From: an uncultured Clostridia bacterium
GTDB lineage: Bacteria > Bacillota > Clostridia > Oscillospirales > Acutalibacteraceae
Direction: 5' to 3'
DNA: 47,976 nucleotides
NCBI GenBank assembly: GCA_947369085.1
Contig: CANBJR010000016.1
Location: 1 to 47,976 of the forward strand
Position numbers and translations under genes: made by a program. Shown here piece by piece: positions 1-7,981 of the stretch. Every line of letters starts with the position of its first letter. Within the stretch, counting starts at the first letter, position 1. The notes beneath the pieces were generated by a model. The model searched no databases. It was not told the origin of the DNA and saw only the letters and a list, made by a program, of their open reading frames with translations.

Positions 1-414
1 ACCGAGAAGAATAATTCCGATAAATGTGCAGAGAATTACAGACCAGTCGGGTGTTGCATAGAATGAAATAACAACAGCATACACAAGAAAAATGCAGCAG
101 CAAGCAGCAAAAAGTATGAATGCACCCAAAAACTTGCCGATAACAATCTCTGTAAGGCTTGTCGGAGAGGTCAGAAGAGCTTGATCGGTTTTCTGACGTT
201 TTTCTTCCGAAAATGTTTTCATTGTAATAATCGGGATAATGAACATAATAATGTAGAACATATTTCCATACACACCTGCAAGGCTTGTTGTATTGTAGCC
301 AAAGCAGATAGCGGTAAAGAATATTCCCGAAAAAATAAAGTAAATAGCCATAACAACATAGGCCGTTGCAGAGTTAAAGTAAGAGGAAAGCTCTCTTTTA
401 AGAATTGCACCCAT
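1..414 (-). CDS. ABC-2 type exporter permease, N-terminal part (cut by window edge)
   Basis: Membrane subunit of an ABC exporter; only the first 138 residues are in the window. The protein starts MGAILKRELSSYFNSATAY and has hydrophobic segments at about residues 17-36, 50-65 and 93-115, separated by a charged cytoplasmic turn (TMKTFSEEKRQKTDQALL) of the kind seen in GldF/NosY-like ABC-2 permeases. Its ATG shares one base with the TGA of the upstream ATPase gene (TGATG), so the two are translationally coupled and surely form one transporter. The substrate cannot be read from the sequence. No separate ribosome binding site is needed because of the overlap. The family call is firm; the exported compound is unknown. 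Confidence 0.85.
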   Translation of the reverse strand, partial: MGAILKRELSSYFNSATAYVVMAIYFIFSGIFFTAICFGYNTTSLAGVYGNMFYIIMFIIPIITMKTFSEEKRQKTDQALLTSPTSLTEIVIGKFLGAFILFAACCCIFLVYAVVISFYATPDWSVILCTFIGIILLG

Positions 415-1379
415 CAGCTGTTACCTCCGTTTTCACGATAATTATTCTGGTCTGCCGTTGTCAGCTTGAGGAACATATCCTCAAGAGTTTCATTTCCCGA
501 CTGCATATTGAGAATCGGGCAGCCTATTCTTGACATAGAGCTGAAAACATCACGGCGAATATCAAAGCCTTTTTCATATTCTACCATATATTTAGCCGTT
601 TTCTCACCCGTCGACTTTACTTTGCTTGCACGGATAACGGCAGGAATCTTCTTTATTGCAGAAACAACATCGGCAGGCGTTCCCTCAACCTCAAGCGCAA
701 GCTTTTCTTCGCCCGAAGCGGCAGTTGAAAGCTCTTCGGTTTTTGCATCAGCAACGATTTTGCCGTTTGAAATAACTATTATTCTGTCGCAGGTAGCCGA
801 AATTTCGGAAAGCACGTGAGATGAGAAAATAACCGTATGTTTTTTGCCGAGGCTCTTAATAAGCTTGCGGATTTCAATAATCTGCTTAGGGTCAAGACCA
901 ACGGTAGGCTCATCAAGTATAAGTACGGGAGGATTACCAAGCAAAGCCTGGGCAAAGCCGACGCGCTGACGATAACCTTTTGAAAGGTTCTTGATAATAC
1001 GCTCCGACTGTTCACTAATGCGCACAAGCCGCATAACCTCTTCAATATGCTCCTTTTTTGGAAGCTTAACCTTTTTTAAATCGAACATAAATTCAAGATA
1101 CTTCCTGACGCTCATATCAACATAAAGCGGAGGAATTTCAGGAAGATAACCGATTTTTTTCTTTGATTCCTTAGGGTCATCAAGAATCTCGCTTCCGTCA
1201 ATGGTAACGGTTCCGCTTGTTGAGGAAATGTATCCCGTTATCATATTCATTGTTGTGGATTTTCCTGCACCGTTCGGTCCGAGAAATCCTAAAACTTCAC
1301 CCGTTTCTACGGTGAAGCTGATGTCATCAACGGCCTTTATGTCGCCATAACATTTTGTAAGGTTTTTAACCTCGACCAT
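414..1379 (-). CDS. ABC exporter ATP-binding protein (GldA/CcmA-like)
   Basis: Nucleotide-binding subunit that powers the adjacent ABC-2 permease. It has a Walker A GPNGAGKST near residue 36, a Q-loop, an ABC signature LSKGYRQRVGFAQALL near residue 134 and a Walker B LILDEPTVGLDP near 155, followed by the switch histidine region FSSHVLSE. The C-terminal ~90 residues are an extension of the type found in drug or gliding-type exporter ATPases. I choose the ATG at 1379 (MVEVKNLTKCYG), because AAGGAG lies 11 nt upstream; the alternative GTG at 1391 directly abuts that site. A promoter with an extended -10 element lies 76 nt upstream. Last four bases: the TGA shares its A with the permease ATG. 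Confidence 0.93.
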   Translation of the reverse strand: MVEVKNLTKCYGDIKAVDDISFTVETGEVLGFLGPNGAGKSTTMNMITGYISSTSGTVTIDGSEILDDPKESKKKIGYLPEIPPLYVDMSVRKYLEFMFDLKKVKLPKKEHIEEVMRLVRISEQSERIIKNLSKGYRQRVGFAQALLGNPPVLILDEPTVGLDPKQIIEIRKLIKSLGKKHTVIFSSHVLSEISATCDRIIVISNGKIVADAKTEELSTAASGEEKLALEVEGTPADVVSAIKKIPAVIRASKVKSTGEKTAKYMVEYEKGFDIRRDVFSSMSRIGCPILNMQSGNETLEDMFLKLTTADQNNYRENGGNS

Positions 1380-1454
1380 GTGACTTTTCACTCCTTAAAA
1401 TTAGTCTGTATGAAGTCTGCCTGAATCATTTGCAAGCAGAATTAAACATTATAG

Positions 1455-1483
1455 ATTATACCATAAAAAATTGATTTTGTGTA
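1455..1483 (-). promoter_or_regulatory. Candidate sigma-A promoter of the ABC exporter operon
   Basis: Read on the minus strand there is TACACA, a 17-nt spacer and TATAAT, with a TG one base before the -10 (extended -10). It points at the ATPase gene and would give a leader of about 70 nt. The -35 match is only 4 of 6. Confidence 0.55.
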
Positions 1484-1621
1484 TATAAATTCTAAAAAAA
1501 CTACGCGAAATCACAGAAATTCAGTTTTTCATCACATAAATTCAAGGCAATGGGAATTTATTAACAAAAATTGAAAACAATAATTATTGATAATGACTAC
1601 AAAATTTTAAGGAGCGTAATT

Positions 1622-1990
1622 ATGGGCAGTATTATGGATTACATTAATGCTTTCTGGGTAGGCGGTTTAATCTGCGTAATCGGACAGATTCTTATTGATA
1701 AAACAAAACTTACTCCTGCAAGAATACTTACGGGATTTGTTGTTGCCGGCGTAATTCTGGGAGCAGTCGGACTTTACAAACCGCTCGTTGAATTTGCAGG
1801 CGCAGGCGCTTCGGTGCCAATCAGCGGTTTCGGCAATGTGATGTGCGATGGCGTGAAGGAAGCTCTTGCGCAGGACGGTGCGCTCGGAATCCTTACGGGA
1901 GGGCTTACAAGCGCAGCTGGAGGAATTGCCGCCGCAATCTTCTTAGGACTAATCGCCGCTCTCTGCACAAAATCGGGAGATAAGTTTTAG
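1622..1990 (+). CDS. spoVAE: Stage V sporulation protein AE (SpoVAE/SpoVAEB family)
   Basis: Small membrane protein of the SpoVA dipicolinic-acid channel, which moves Ca-DPA into the forespore and out on germination. The 122-residue product (MGSIMDYINAFWVGGLICV...) has four hydrophobic segments and the glycine-rich stretches GILTGGLTSAAGGIAAAIF typical of the family, whose members are about 116 residues. The start at 1622 follows AAGGAG at a good distance; an upstream in-frame ATG at 1571 lacks a site and would add an unusual polar head. It stands alone: the spoVAC and spoVAD partners that usually precede it are not here. No sigma-G promoter was recognised. The gene is the best evidence that the host makes spores. 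Confidence 0.88.
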   Translation: MGSIMDYINAFWVGGLICVIGQILIDKTKLTPARILTGFVVAGVILGAVGLYKPLVEFAGAGASVPISGFGNVMCDGVKEALAQDGALGILTGGLTSAAGGIAAAIFLGLIAALCTKSGDKF

Positions 1991-1997
1991 CGTTGAA

Positions 1998-2041
1998 CAA
2001 CACACCGCCACGTATCTTAAAAAATACGAGGCGGTGTGTTG
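1998..2041. terminator. Strong hairpin after spoVAE
   Basis: Twelve-base-pair stem CAACACACCGCC / GGCGGTGTGTTG enclosing a second small GTAT/ATAC stem. It lies 8 nt after the spoVAE stop and between convergent genes. There is no clear T-run, so termination is inferred from position and stability. Confidence 0.6.
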
Positions 2042-2051
2042 TCTTACAATT

Positions 2052-2299
2052 CTAAATATTTTTAATATATCGCACCTCAACTGCATCGTCAAAATCACTT
2101 ATTCTCTCTGTGCCGTCAACTGTAAAACCGTGCTTTTCGTAGAAACGTCGCGCACGTTCATTCTCCTTAAATGCCCACAAGAATACGGACTTTTGCCCTG
2201 TCTCTTTCATCTGTGAAAGTGCTTTTTTCAGCATTGCTTCACCATTATTTCAGACATAAGTTTCACATCTTCAAAATCTGCATTTTTTACATTAAACAT
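2052..2299 (-). pseudogene. GNAT acetyltransferase remnant with internal deletion
   Basis: Two pieces of a GNAT-family N-acetyltransferase are joined out of frame. The N-terminal piece starts at the ATG at 2299 (MFNVKNADFEDVKLMSEIM), then runs into a TGA. The C-terminal piece (2052-2234) reads KSVFLWAFKENERARRFYEK followed by HGFTVDGTERI, the classic last third of the fold with the acetyl-CoA-side N-x-R-A-x-x-F-Y-x-K-x-G-F motif. About 70-80 residues of the middle, including the Q/RxxGxG/A acetyl-CoA loop, are missing. The ATG lies one base after the stop of the next gene upstream, so it was once part of that operon. A non-functional gene is the simplest reading. Confidence 0.75.
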
Positions 2300-2300
2300 A

Positions 2301-2940
2301 TCAATCATCTTTTCTCATAAAATCATCAACTGAATGAACTCCACATAAATTCTTCTCTTTTGCATGCCCGTAATACACCTTTTTTATATTTCGGCTCAGC
2401 ATTTTATTCCAACTGCCATTCAAAATATCATCATTATAAGCAGTAATGGTATCCAGAGTATATAAATCTCCAACAATAGCAATTCCCGCATCAAGTATTA
2501 TTGAAATGCTGTCATCACTATGTCCCGGAGTATGGATAATCTCACCGTCAATATTCATCTTTTTCAAAAAACTTCTGCTTTCTTCACAAGATAATGTCAG
2601 CACCTTTTCATCTTCTATCGGTACATAGCCCGACAAAACAAAAGTATTTGCACCGCCCAGATTCATATCAAAACGCTTTAAGTTGTCAATATCATACTCG
2701 GTTACGCTTTCATATAAATAGTCGGTCTGCTTTTTCTCCGTTTTTTCATTAGAGAGCAGTTCGTCAAGCGAAATATTAAACAATGCTGAAAGCGCCATCA
2801 TATTATCAATATCGGGGATTCCCGAATCGGTTTCCCACTTTGTAATAGCCTGTCTTGAAACACCGATTTTCTCCGCAAGCTTTTCCTGCGACATCCCTGC
2901 TTTTTTTTCTTATGGATTTAAGTTTTTCTGAAAATGTCAT
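2301..2940 (-). pseudogene. XRE-type HTH fused to metallo-beta-lactamase-like domain, frameshifted
   Basis: The ATG at 2940 follows a perfect AAGGAGG and starts MTFSEKLKSIRKK, the usual beginning of an XRE regulator. At a run of eight A (2901-2908, minus strand) the frame is lost. One A fewer would give ...RKKAGMSQEKLAEKIGV, continuing into SRQAITKWETDSGIPDIDNM. The C-terminal half has late metallo-beta-lactamase motifs (HTPGHSDDSISII, GDL, YYGH), but the HxHxDH metal site expected after GGANTFVLSG is absent, which suggests a second lesion, an internal deletion. Alternatives are a sequencing error in the homopolymer, or rescue by transcript slippage. Its immediate downstream neighbour is also broken. 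Confidence 0.72.
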
Positions 2941-3180
2941 TTTTATGACCTCCTTAGTTTGTTGACCTGATTATAGAAAATTACACTTTACAAAACAAGC
3001 AATTATAGTTTACATCTGATGTATTTTTTGCTACTTTGCGTAGCAATTCAGGTTTTAAGCCGTTTTTAGCACAAATCTTAATTAAAACAAGCCGACAAAA
3101 ATGCAATCGGCTTACAATTTTCATCGGCTTTGGTGCTAAACGATAATTTAGTGTTGTAATTATAGCAGTGTTGACGTAGT

Positions 3181-3335
3181 GACACGGTGTACCGTGTCCA
3201 CACAAAAATTGCAATGCAATTTTTGTGAATGGGACGTGTGGGAACCCGTCCCCTACGGAAATGTTTGTTCGTTACGATAATATAGATATCATCGGTTGCA
3301 TTTGATAATCACTACGGACACGGCACGCCGTGTCC
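3181..3335. repeat. Cluster of REP-like palindromes in a 660-bp gene-free stretch
   Basis: The stretch 2941-3603 has no credible gene. It holds GACACGGT/ACCGTGTC (3181-3198), CACAAAAATTGC/GCAATTTTTGTG with a 3-nt loop (3201-3227), GGGACG/CGTCCC (3231-3252) and GGACACGGC/GCCGTGTCC (3316-3335). The first and last are versions of the same GACACGG core. Another GTAGGGGACGGC tract sits at 3369-3380. These look like short dispersed palindromic repeats of the REP/MITE kind. Open frames that cross them are unlike real proteins. Below 3420 I see nothing recognisable. Confidence 0.6.
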
Positions 3336-3603
3336 CTACGTCTAAAACCAAACGTTTTCTGTATTGCTGTAGGGGACGGCTTTTCTGCAAAAATGGCAAC
3401 CCTTTTGTCGCTTTGCGACATTTCCCTGACGTTCCTAAACATTGCCTATATATCAATCTATAATTCGGGCGACTGTTTTTACCTAAACAACCGATTTTTC
3501 CGCTTGATTTGCGTGTCAAGGCACTCTGCGAAATTATGGTTTATATCACTAACTAAATCAGTAAAATTAGCTTAGCTTGTGATATAGCAAGTAACAATAA
3601 TTT

Positions 3604-5262
3604 TTATTCAGCTGATTTCAGAATAACTGTTGACTGAGCAGGAAGTGTAAGCTTTCCGTCTTTAAGCTCAATATGCTTGTCCGAGCTTTCTGCAACAAGA
3701 TCAGCTCTGACTACTGCGTTTTTAATCATATCGTCTGTAATTTCAAGGGCCTTGCTTTCCTTGGAGTTGAAATTATGAATTACCATCAATTTTGAACCTT
3801 TATACTCAACATAGTAAGCGCCGATATTATTGCCGTTAAAGCTTTGCATTCCGGTAATTGTACCCCTTGCAAGCTCGGGATTCTGATTTTTAATCTTAAT
3901 GATTCTGCGGTAATAATTAAGTAACGAATCCTTATCCTCAAGCTGCTGCTTAACACCGCCGTCCGTCGGCTCGTCAAATTCATCTCCTATGCCGTTTACA
4001 AAAATGCTTGGCATATTATCAGTATCGAAAATCATAGCAGTTCTGTATGCCGCGTCGTTGGTAGTATTAGGAGCCTTAATACCAATTTCCTCTCCATAAT
4101 ACATAAACGGGTTGCCCGGAAAGAGCATATAGAGCGCTGCCGCAAGTTTTTCGTAGCCTAAACCCTGTGCCTCAAGCGTGTTTGCAATTCTAACCTGGTC
4201 ATGATTTGAAAGGAAAAGAGCGTTGATAGAATTTTCGTTGCTCTCTTTCATTTTCTTGTCATAATTCATAACCTTTTTTACAATTGCCGAGCCGTTCTGC
4301 GTTACAATATTTTCTACAAACAAACCTGATGACTGAGCAAACTTAAATGCAAACTGACTGTCAATACCCGACTTATAAAGTTCCTGAATGTCAGAATCGT
4401 CAGACCAGTTTTCACCGACCATATAAACGTCAGGCTTTATTTCCTTGCAGGTGTCATAGAACCACTTCAAAAATTCGGTGCCGTCTGTGCTTTTATTCGA
4501 ATAGTATTTGCAGGCGTCAAGTCTGAATCCGCCTACACCTCTGTCAAGCCAGAATTTTGCAATCTTCTTAAATTCTTCACGCGTTTTTTCAGAGTTAAGG
4601 TTCCACTCAGGCATATCGTGTGAGAAATTAGCCTCGCACTCGTATCCGCCGTCAAGATAATTTGTCTGAATGTCGCTGTCAAAATAAGAGCTTTCATGAA
4701 TTTCAAAATATTCAGCATTGCCGTCAAACTTGCCCTCGCTCACTTCTTTAACAGCCTTTAAATAAAGGGGATTGTTTGAAGAAATATGGTTGAGAACAAG
4801 GTCAATTATTACCTTTATTCCACGCTTGTCACACTCCTCAATAAGCTTGTCAAAATCCTTAAGCGTACCAAAATCGGGGTCAATGTCGTAGTAATTCTCA
4901 ACGTCATATTTGTGATAGGACTTTGACGGCATAATAGGCGTGAGCCATATTCCGTCAATTCCAAGGTCATCACCGCTGTTGGGATCGCCATCGTTGAGAT
5001 AATCAAGCTGTGAAATAATACCCTGTAAGTCACCTACATCATCTCCGTTAGAATCGCAGAACGAATGAACGAAAATTTCATAATAGTTGCGGTATTTATC
5101 ATCGGAAGCGACAGCCTTTATATTTTCAATCGGGTCTGCAACATCAGCATTTGCCTCTTTTGAAGAGTTCGATGAACCAGAGCTTTCCTGCGAAGTACAG
5201 CCCGCTAGAACACATCCGCCGACAATCGCAGCACACAGTAAAAGTGATAGCAGTTTTTTCAT
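3604..5262 (-). CDS. Extracellular GH13 alpha-amylase-family lipoprotein
   Basis: Retaining glycosidase of family GH13, acting on alpha-1,4-glucans outside the cell. A lipoprotein signal (MKKLLSLLLCAAIVGGCVLA followed by GC) and a Ser/Asn-rich tether precede the barrel. The four GH13 signatures are visible: DLVLNH (about residue 153), GGFRLDACKYY (nucleophile Asp, about 245), VYMVGENW (acid/base Glu, about 283) and FLSNHDQVR (about 350). A DSNGDDVGDLQG loop near residue 72 is a calcium-site type motif. The C-terminal beta domain ends AQSTVILKSAE. At 552 residues it matches cell-bound amylases or neopullulanases. It is last in a mal locus, after a hairpin, and should feed short maltodextrins to the importer. 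AAAGGA precedes the start. Exact product profile cannot be told. Confidence 0.92.
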   Translation of the reverse strand: MKKLLSLLLCAAIVGGCVLAGCTSQESSGSSNSSKEANADVADPIENIKAVASDDKYRNYYEIFVHSFCDSNGDDVGDLQGIISQLDYLNDGDPNSGDDLGIDGIWLTPIMPSKSYHKYDVENYYDIDPDFGTLKDFDKLIEECDKRGIKVIIDLVLNHISSNNPLYLKAVKEVSEGKFDGNAEYFEIHESSYFDSDIQTNYLDGGYECEANFSHDMPEWNLNSEKTREEFKKIAKFWLDRGVGGFRLDACKYYSNKSTDGTEFLKWFYDTCKEIKPDVYMVGENWSDDSDIQELYKSGIDSQFAFKFAQSSGLFVENIVTQNGSAIVKKVMNYDKKMKESNENSINALFLSNHDQVRIANTLEAQGLGYEKLAAALYMLFPGNPFMYYGEEIGIKAPNTTNDAAYRTAMIFDTDNMPSIFVNGIGDEFDEPTDGGVKQQLEDKDSLLNYYRRIIKIKNQNPELARGTITGMQSFNGNNIGAYYVEYKGSKLMVIHNFNSKESKALEITDDMIKNAVVRADLVAESSDKHIELKDGKLTLPAQSTVILKSAE

Positions 5263-5310
5263 AAGTAATATCCTTTCATCTATTAAACTGTTATTACATT
5301 AATTATAAAT

Positions 5311-5335
5311 GGGCGGCAGCCAATGACTGCCGCCC
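5311..5335 (-). terminator. Hairpin between malG and the amylase gene
   Basis: Perfect 9-bp GC-rich stem GGGCGGCAG / CTGCCGCCC with a 7-nt loop, followed on the minus strand by ATTTATAATTAATG. It lacks a long T-run. It may partly terminate mal transcripts, or protect malG mRNA, and thus set a lower level for the amylase. Confidence 0.6.
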
Positions 5336-5354
5336 TAAAGAGCATAATATTAGA

Positions 5355-6218
5355 TTAACCCTTAACGCCGCCGGCTGTAACGCCTTCAACGTAATACTTC
5401 TGCATCTTGAGGAAGAGAAGCGTAATCGGAACTGCAACAATAACCGAACCTGCAAGGAACTGCTTGTAGTATGTATTGATAAAGTCATTACTAAGCATCT
5501 TCTGCAAGCCGATAGCAACCGTATAGTTATCCAGGTTATCACCCATAATAATCTTTGCAAGAATAAAGTCTGTCCAAGGACCAATGAATGATGTAAGAAC
5601 CGTGTAAACTACAATAGGTTTAGACATAGGAAGAATAATTCTCCAGAAAATCTGATTCTTCGTTGCACCGTCAATTGTTGCGGCTTCATCCAAAGCTCTC
5701 GGAATTGTATCAAAGAATCCCTTTGAAATCTGGAATCCAAGACCTGCACCACAGCTGTAACAGATAACAAGAGCTACAAGAGTACCTGTAAGATTCATTG
5801 CCTTTAACAGATAGTAAATAGCAATCATTGTCATAAAGCCGGGGAACATACCGAGAATCATACCAACATTCATAAACTTTTTACGCGATTTAAATCTCAG
5901 ACGGCTGAATGCGTAACTTACCATAAGTACGGAAACCGTTGAAATAATGCAACTAAAAATAGCAACTACGAATGTATTGAGGAACCATCTCGGGAAGTTT
6001 ATGGAAGCGTTTCCGCCTGCACCTGTGAAAAGGTCAATGTAGTTTTGCAAAGTCCATTCATGAGGAATGAGCCAGTCAACTGCAATAAGACCTTCACCTC
6101 TGAAAGAATGCATTACAAGGTAAACGAACGGAGAAATCCAAATAATACCTAAAATTATGAGAAGAGCGTAAATGAAGAAGTTCGCAACGTGTCTTCTTAA
6201 CTTATAACTTTTTATCAT
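5355..6218 (-). CDS. malG: Maltodextrin ABC transporter permease MalG-like
   Basis: Inner-membrane subunit of a carbohydrate importer. The 287 residues form six membrane segments with the EAA loop EAATIDGATKNQIFWRI (about residue 188), which docks to the ATPase. It begins MIKSYKLRRHVANFFIYALL and ends YYVEGVTAGGVKG, a C-terminus shared by MalG proteins. The start overlaps the malF stop by four bases (ATGA) and has its own GGAGG. Pairing with MalF and MalE and the adjacent amylase point to maltose or maltodextrin as substrate. No malK/msmK ATPase gene is nearby, so a shared ATPase encoded elsewhere is inferred, as is common in Firmicutes. Confidence 0.92.
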   Translation of the reverse strand: MIKSYKLRRHVANFFIYALLIILGIIWISPFVYLVMHSFRGEGLIAVDWLIPHEWTLQNYIDLFTGAGGNASINFPRWFLNTFVVAIFSCIISTVSVLMVSYAFSRLRFKSRKKFMNVGMILGMFPGFMTMIAIYYLLKAMNLTGTLVALVICYSCGAGLGFQISKGFFDTIPRALDEAATIDGATKNQIFWRIILPMSKPIVVYTVLTSFIGPWTDFILAKIIMGDNLDNYTVAIGLQKMLSNDFINTYYKQFLAGSVIVAVPITLLFLKMQKYYVEGVTAGGVKG

Positions 6219-7717
6219 GAGAACGCCTCCTCATCCTTCATAGATTTAGAATTATTGTAAATCAGCAGCGACAGAGTTGCGCATACTATAAATACAAGAA
6301 TACCGATTGCCGCCGCAAGACCGTAGTCCTGTGAGCCCATAGTCAAGTTAAACAGCCATGTTACAAGAATATCGGTTCTGCCTGCCTGATAGAACTGCTC
6401 TGTAGAAGGACCGCCGCCGGTAAGAAGATAGATTACGTTGAAGTTATTGATGTTACCAACAAACTGTGTGATAAGCTGAGGTGTGGTAACAAAAATCATA
6501 TAAGGAAGCGTAATCTTTGTAAATGTCTTTACAGGGCCTGCACCGTCAATACGTGCCGATTCGTACAAATCCTCAGGGATATTCATAAGAATACCCGACA
6601 TTGAAAGTATGGTATACGGGATACCTACCCAAAGGTTTACAATAATTACCGTCATTCTCGCCATTAACGTCGAACTGTTCAGGAACTGTATTTCCGGATT
6701 CACGCCTCCGTTAAAGTAAGAAAGAACTATGTTAATAGCACCGTTTGACTGGAGCATCTGGTTCATAAGAAGGAGAGATACAAACTGAGGAACAGCAATT
6801 GCGATAACGAAAAGTGTTCTCCATAAAGCCTTGAATTTGATACCCTTCTTATTAATCATAAGGGCAACAACCATGCCGAGTATGTAGTTTGTAAATGTAG
6901 CAACTACAGCCCAGATTAACGTCCATTTTGTAAGTTCAATAAACGTTGTAGCCTTTGTTGCGCTGTCAACGAAGTTGAACAGTGAAGCAAAGTTGTCAAA
7001 TCCTACCCAAGTAAACAATGTTCCCGGAGGAAGATGCTGCTGGTCGTAGTTGGTAAACGCAATCAAAATCATAAATACCATTGGCATGATATTGAAAATG
7101 CCAATCATAAGTGTTGGGAATGAGAGAAGAGTCATGTGGTATTTGCCGTCGAGGAATTCCTTTACATCATGCTTAAGTGATGTAGGCTTTCCTCCCTCAG
7201 CTCTCAAAACCTGATGACGATATGCGTCTTTAATGTTTGAAATGTAAACTGCAAAAACAAGAATTGTAATTACAATTGAAAGCACCGAATAAAGCAGGAT
7301 AAGCATGGAGTTATCGCCGTAAACAGTTTCAGGCATACCAAGCTCATTAAAGCCCTGCGTAGTTTTTACATTACCAAGTGTGCTGAACTTCTGTAAATAA
7401 GTCCAACCAAAGAAAATCATATAGAGTGCATAAAGCACTTCTGTTAAGAAAAAGAGGATTCCTTTATAATATTTACCCTTGTGAATATCACCAATACCAA
7501 ATATTAAATAGGAAAGTTTTGTAGCCCAGTCACCTTTTACAAAGGTAACTCCATAGTTTTTGAAGCCTTTGCCTATACCTGTGAAAAATCTGACAATTGC
7601 ACTACCGATTGCCTTGAAAAACTTAGCAACAGCGTGAGGAATGTTCAGAACAAACTTCTTGAAATTATAGGCAAACCTTTGAAACGGATTGAGCTGTTTG
7701 TATTCTACATATGTCAT
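6215..7717 (-). CDS. malF: Maltodextrin ABC transporter permease MalF-like, with N-terminal extension
   Basis: Partner permease of MalG. The permease core (about residues 195-490) has the EAA loop YESARIDGAGPVKTFTKITL near 395. Before it are about 190 residues holding an amphipathic basic head (AYNFKKFVLNIPHAVAKFF) and two or three additional membrane segments (FFLTEVLYALYMIFFGWTYL; SMLILLYSVLSIVITILVFA). The 500 residues are close to E. coli MalF length (514) and longer than the ~290-residue sugar permeases of many Firmicutes. AAGGAGAG sits 5 nt before the ATG. A 264-nt gap with two inverted repeats separates it from malE. Confidence 0.92.
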   Translation of the reverse strand: MTYVEYKQLNPFQRFAYNFKKFVLNIPHAVAKFFKAIGSAIVRFFTGIGKGFKNYGVTFVKGDWATKLSYLIFGIGDIHKGKYYKGILFFLTEVLYALYMIFFGWTYLQKFSTLGNVKTTQGFNELGMPETVYGDNSMLILLYSVLSIVITILVFAVYISNIKDAYRHQVLRAEGGKPTSLKHDVKEFLDGKYHMTLLSFPTLMIGIFNIMPMVFMILIAFTNYDQQHLPPGTLFTWVGFDNFASLFNFVDSATKATTFIELTKWTLIWAVVATFTNYILGMVVALMINKKGIKFKALWRTLFVIAIAVPQFVSLLLMNQMLQSNGAINIVLSYFNGGVNPEIQFLNSSTLMARMTVIIVNLWVGIPYTILSMSGILMNIPEDLYESARIDGAGPVKTFTKITLPYMIFVTTPQLITQFVGNINNFNVIYLLTGGGPSTEQFYQAGRTDILVTWLFNLTMGSQDYGLAAAIGILVFIVCATLSLLIYNNSKSMKDEEAFS

Positions 7718-7799
7718 ATAAGCTCTCCTTAGTTTAAGTCTGCAAATCTCTCTTAAAATAATCTCAAAACATATAAATTTGCTGTGAAATTAATGCTAA

Positions 7800-7946
7800 T
7801 ACACCAAACGAATAATATCTTTTACTTACGCTTTACATAATAACAAAACATTATTTGTTTGGTGTATATTTACGGAAATATTCCGCAGTTGTTACGATAA
7901 AGCGTAATCACTTTTTTCGGGGCACTTTGCCTTTGCAAAGCGCCCC
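7800..7946 (-). promoter_or_regulatory. Two inverted repeats in the malE-malF intercistronic gap
   Basis: The first has 17-nt arms at 7800-7816 and 7850-7866 with one mismatch (TACACCAAACGAATAAT against its complement) around a 33-nt loop. The second is a tight hairpin at 7919-7946, GGGGCACTTTGC / GCAAAGCGCCCC with one wobble. On the minus strand neither has a T-run after it, so they are unlikely to be full terminators. They resemble the stabilising elements between malE and malF of enterics that keep malE mRNA abundant. That role is inferred. Confidence 0.55.
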
Positions 7947-7981
7947 GCAGAACATACGTAAGAAATTCAGGTCAAAACTGA

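Noticed and set aside
3289..3575. Open frames across the palindromic region
   Set aside because: They run through inverted repeats, have no ribosome site and no recognisable protein character.
7919..7946. Intrinsic terminator after malE
   Set aside because: On the transcribed strand the hairpin is not followed by a T-run; T's lie on the wrong side, so I list it as a stabilising or processing element.
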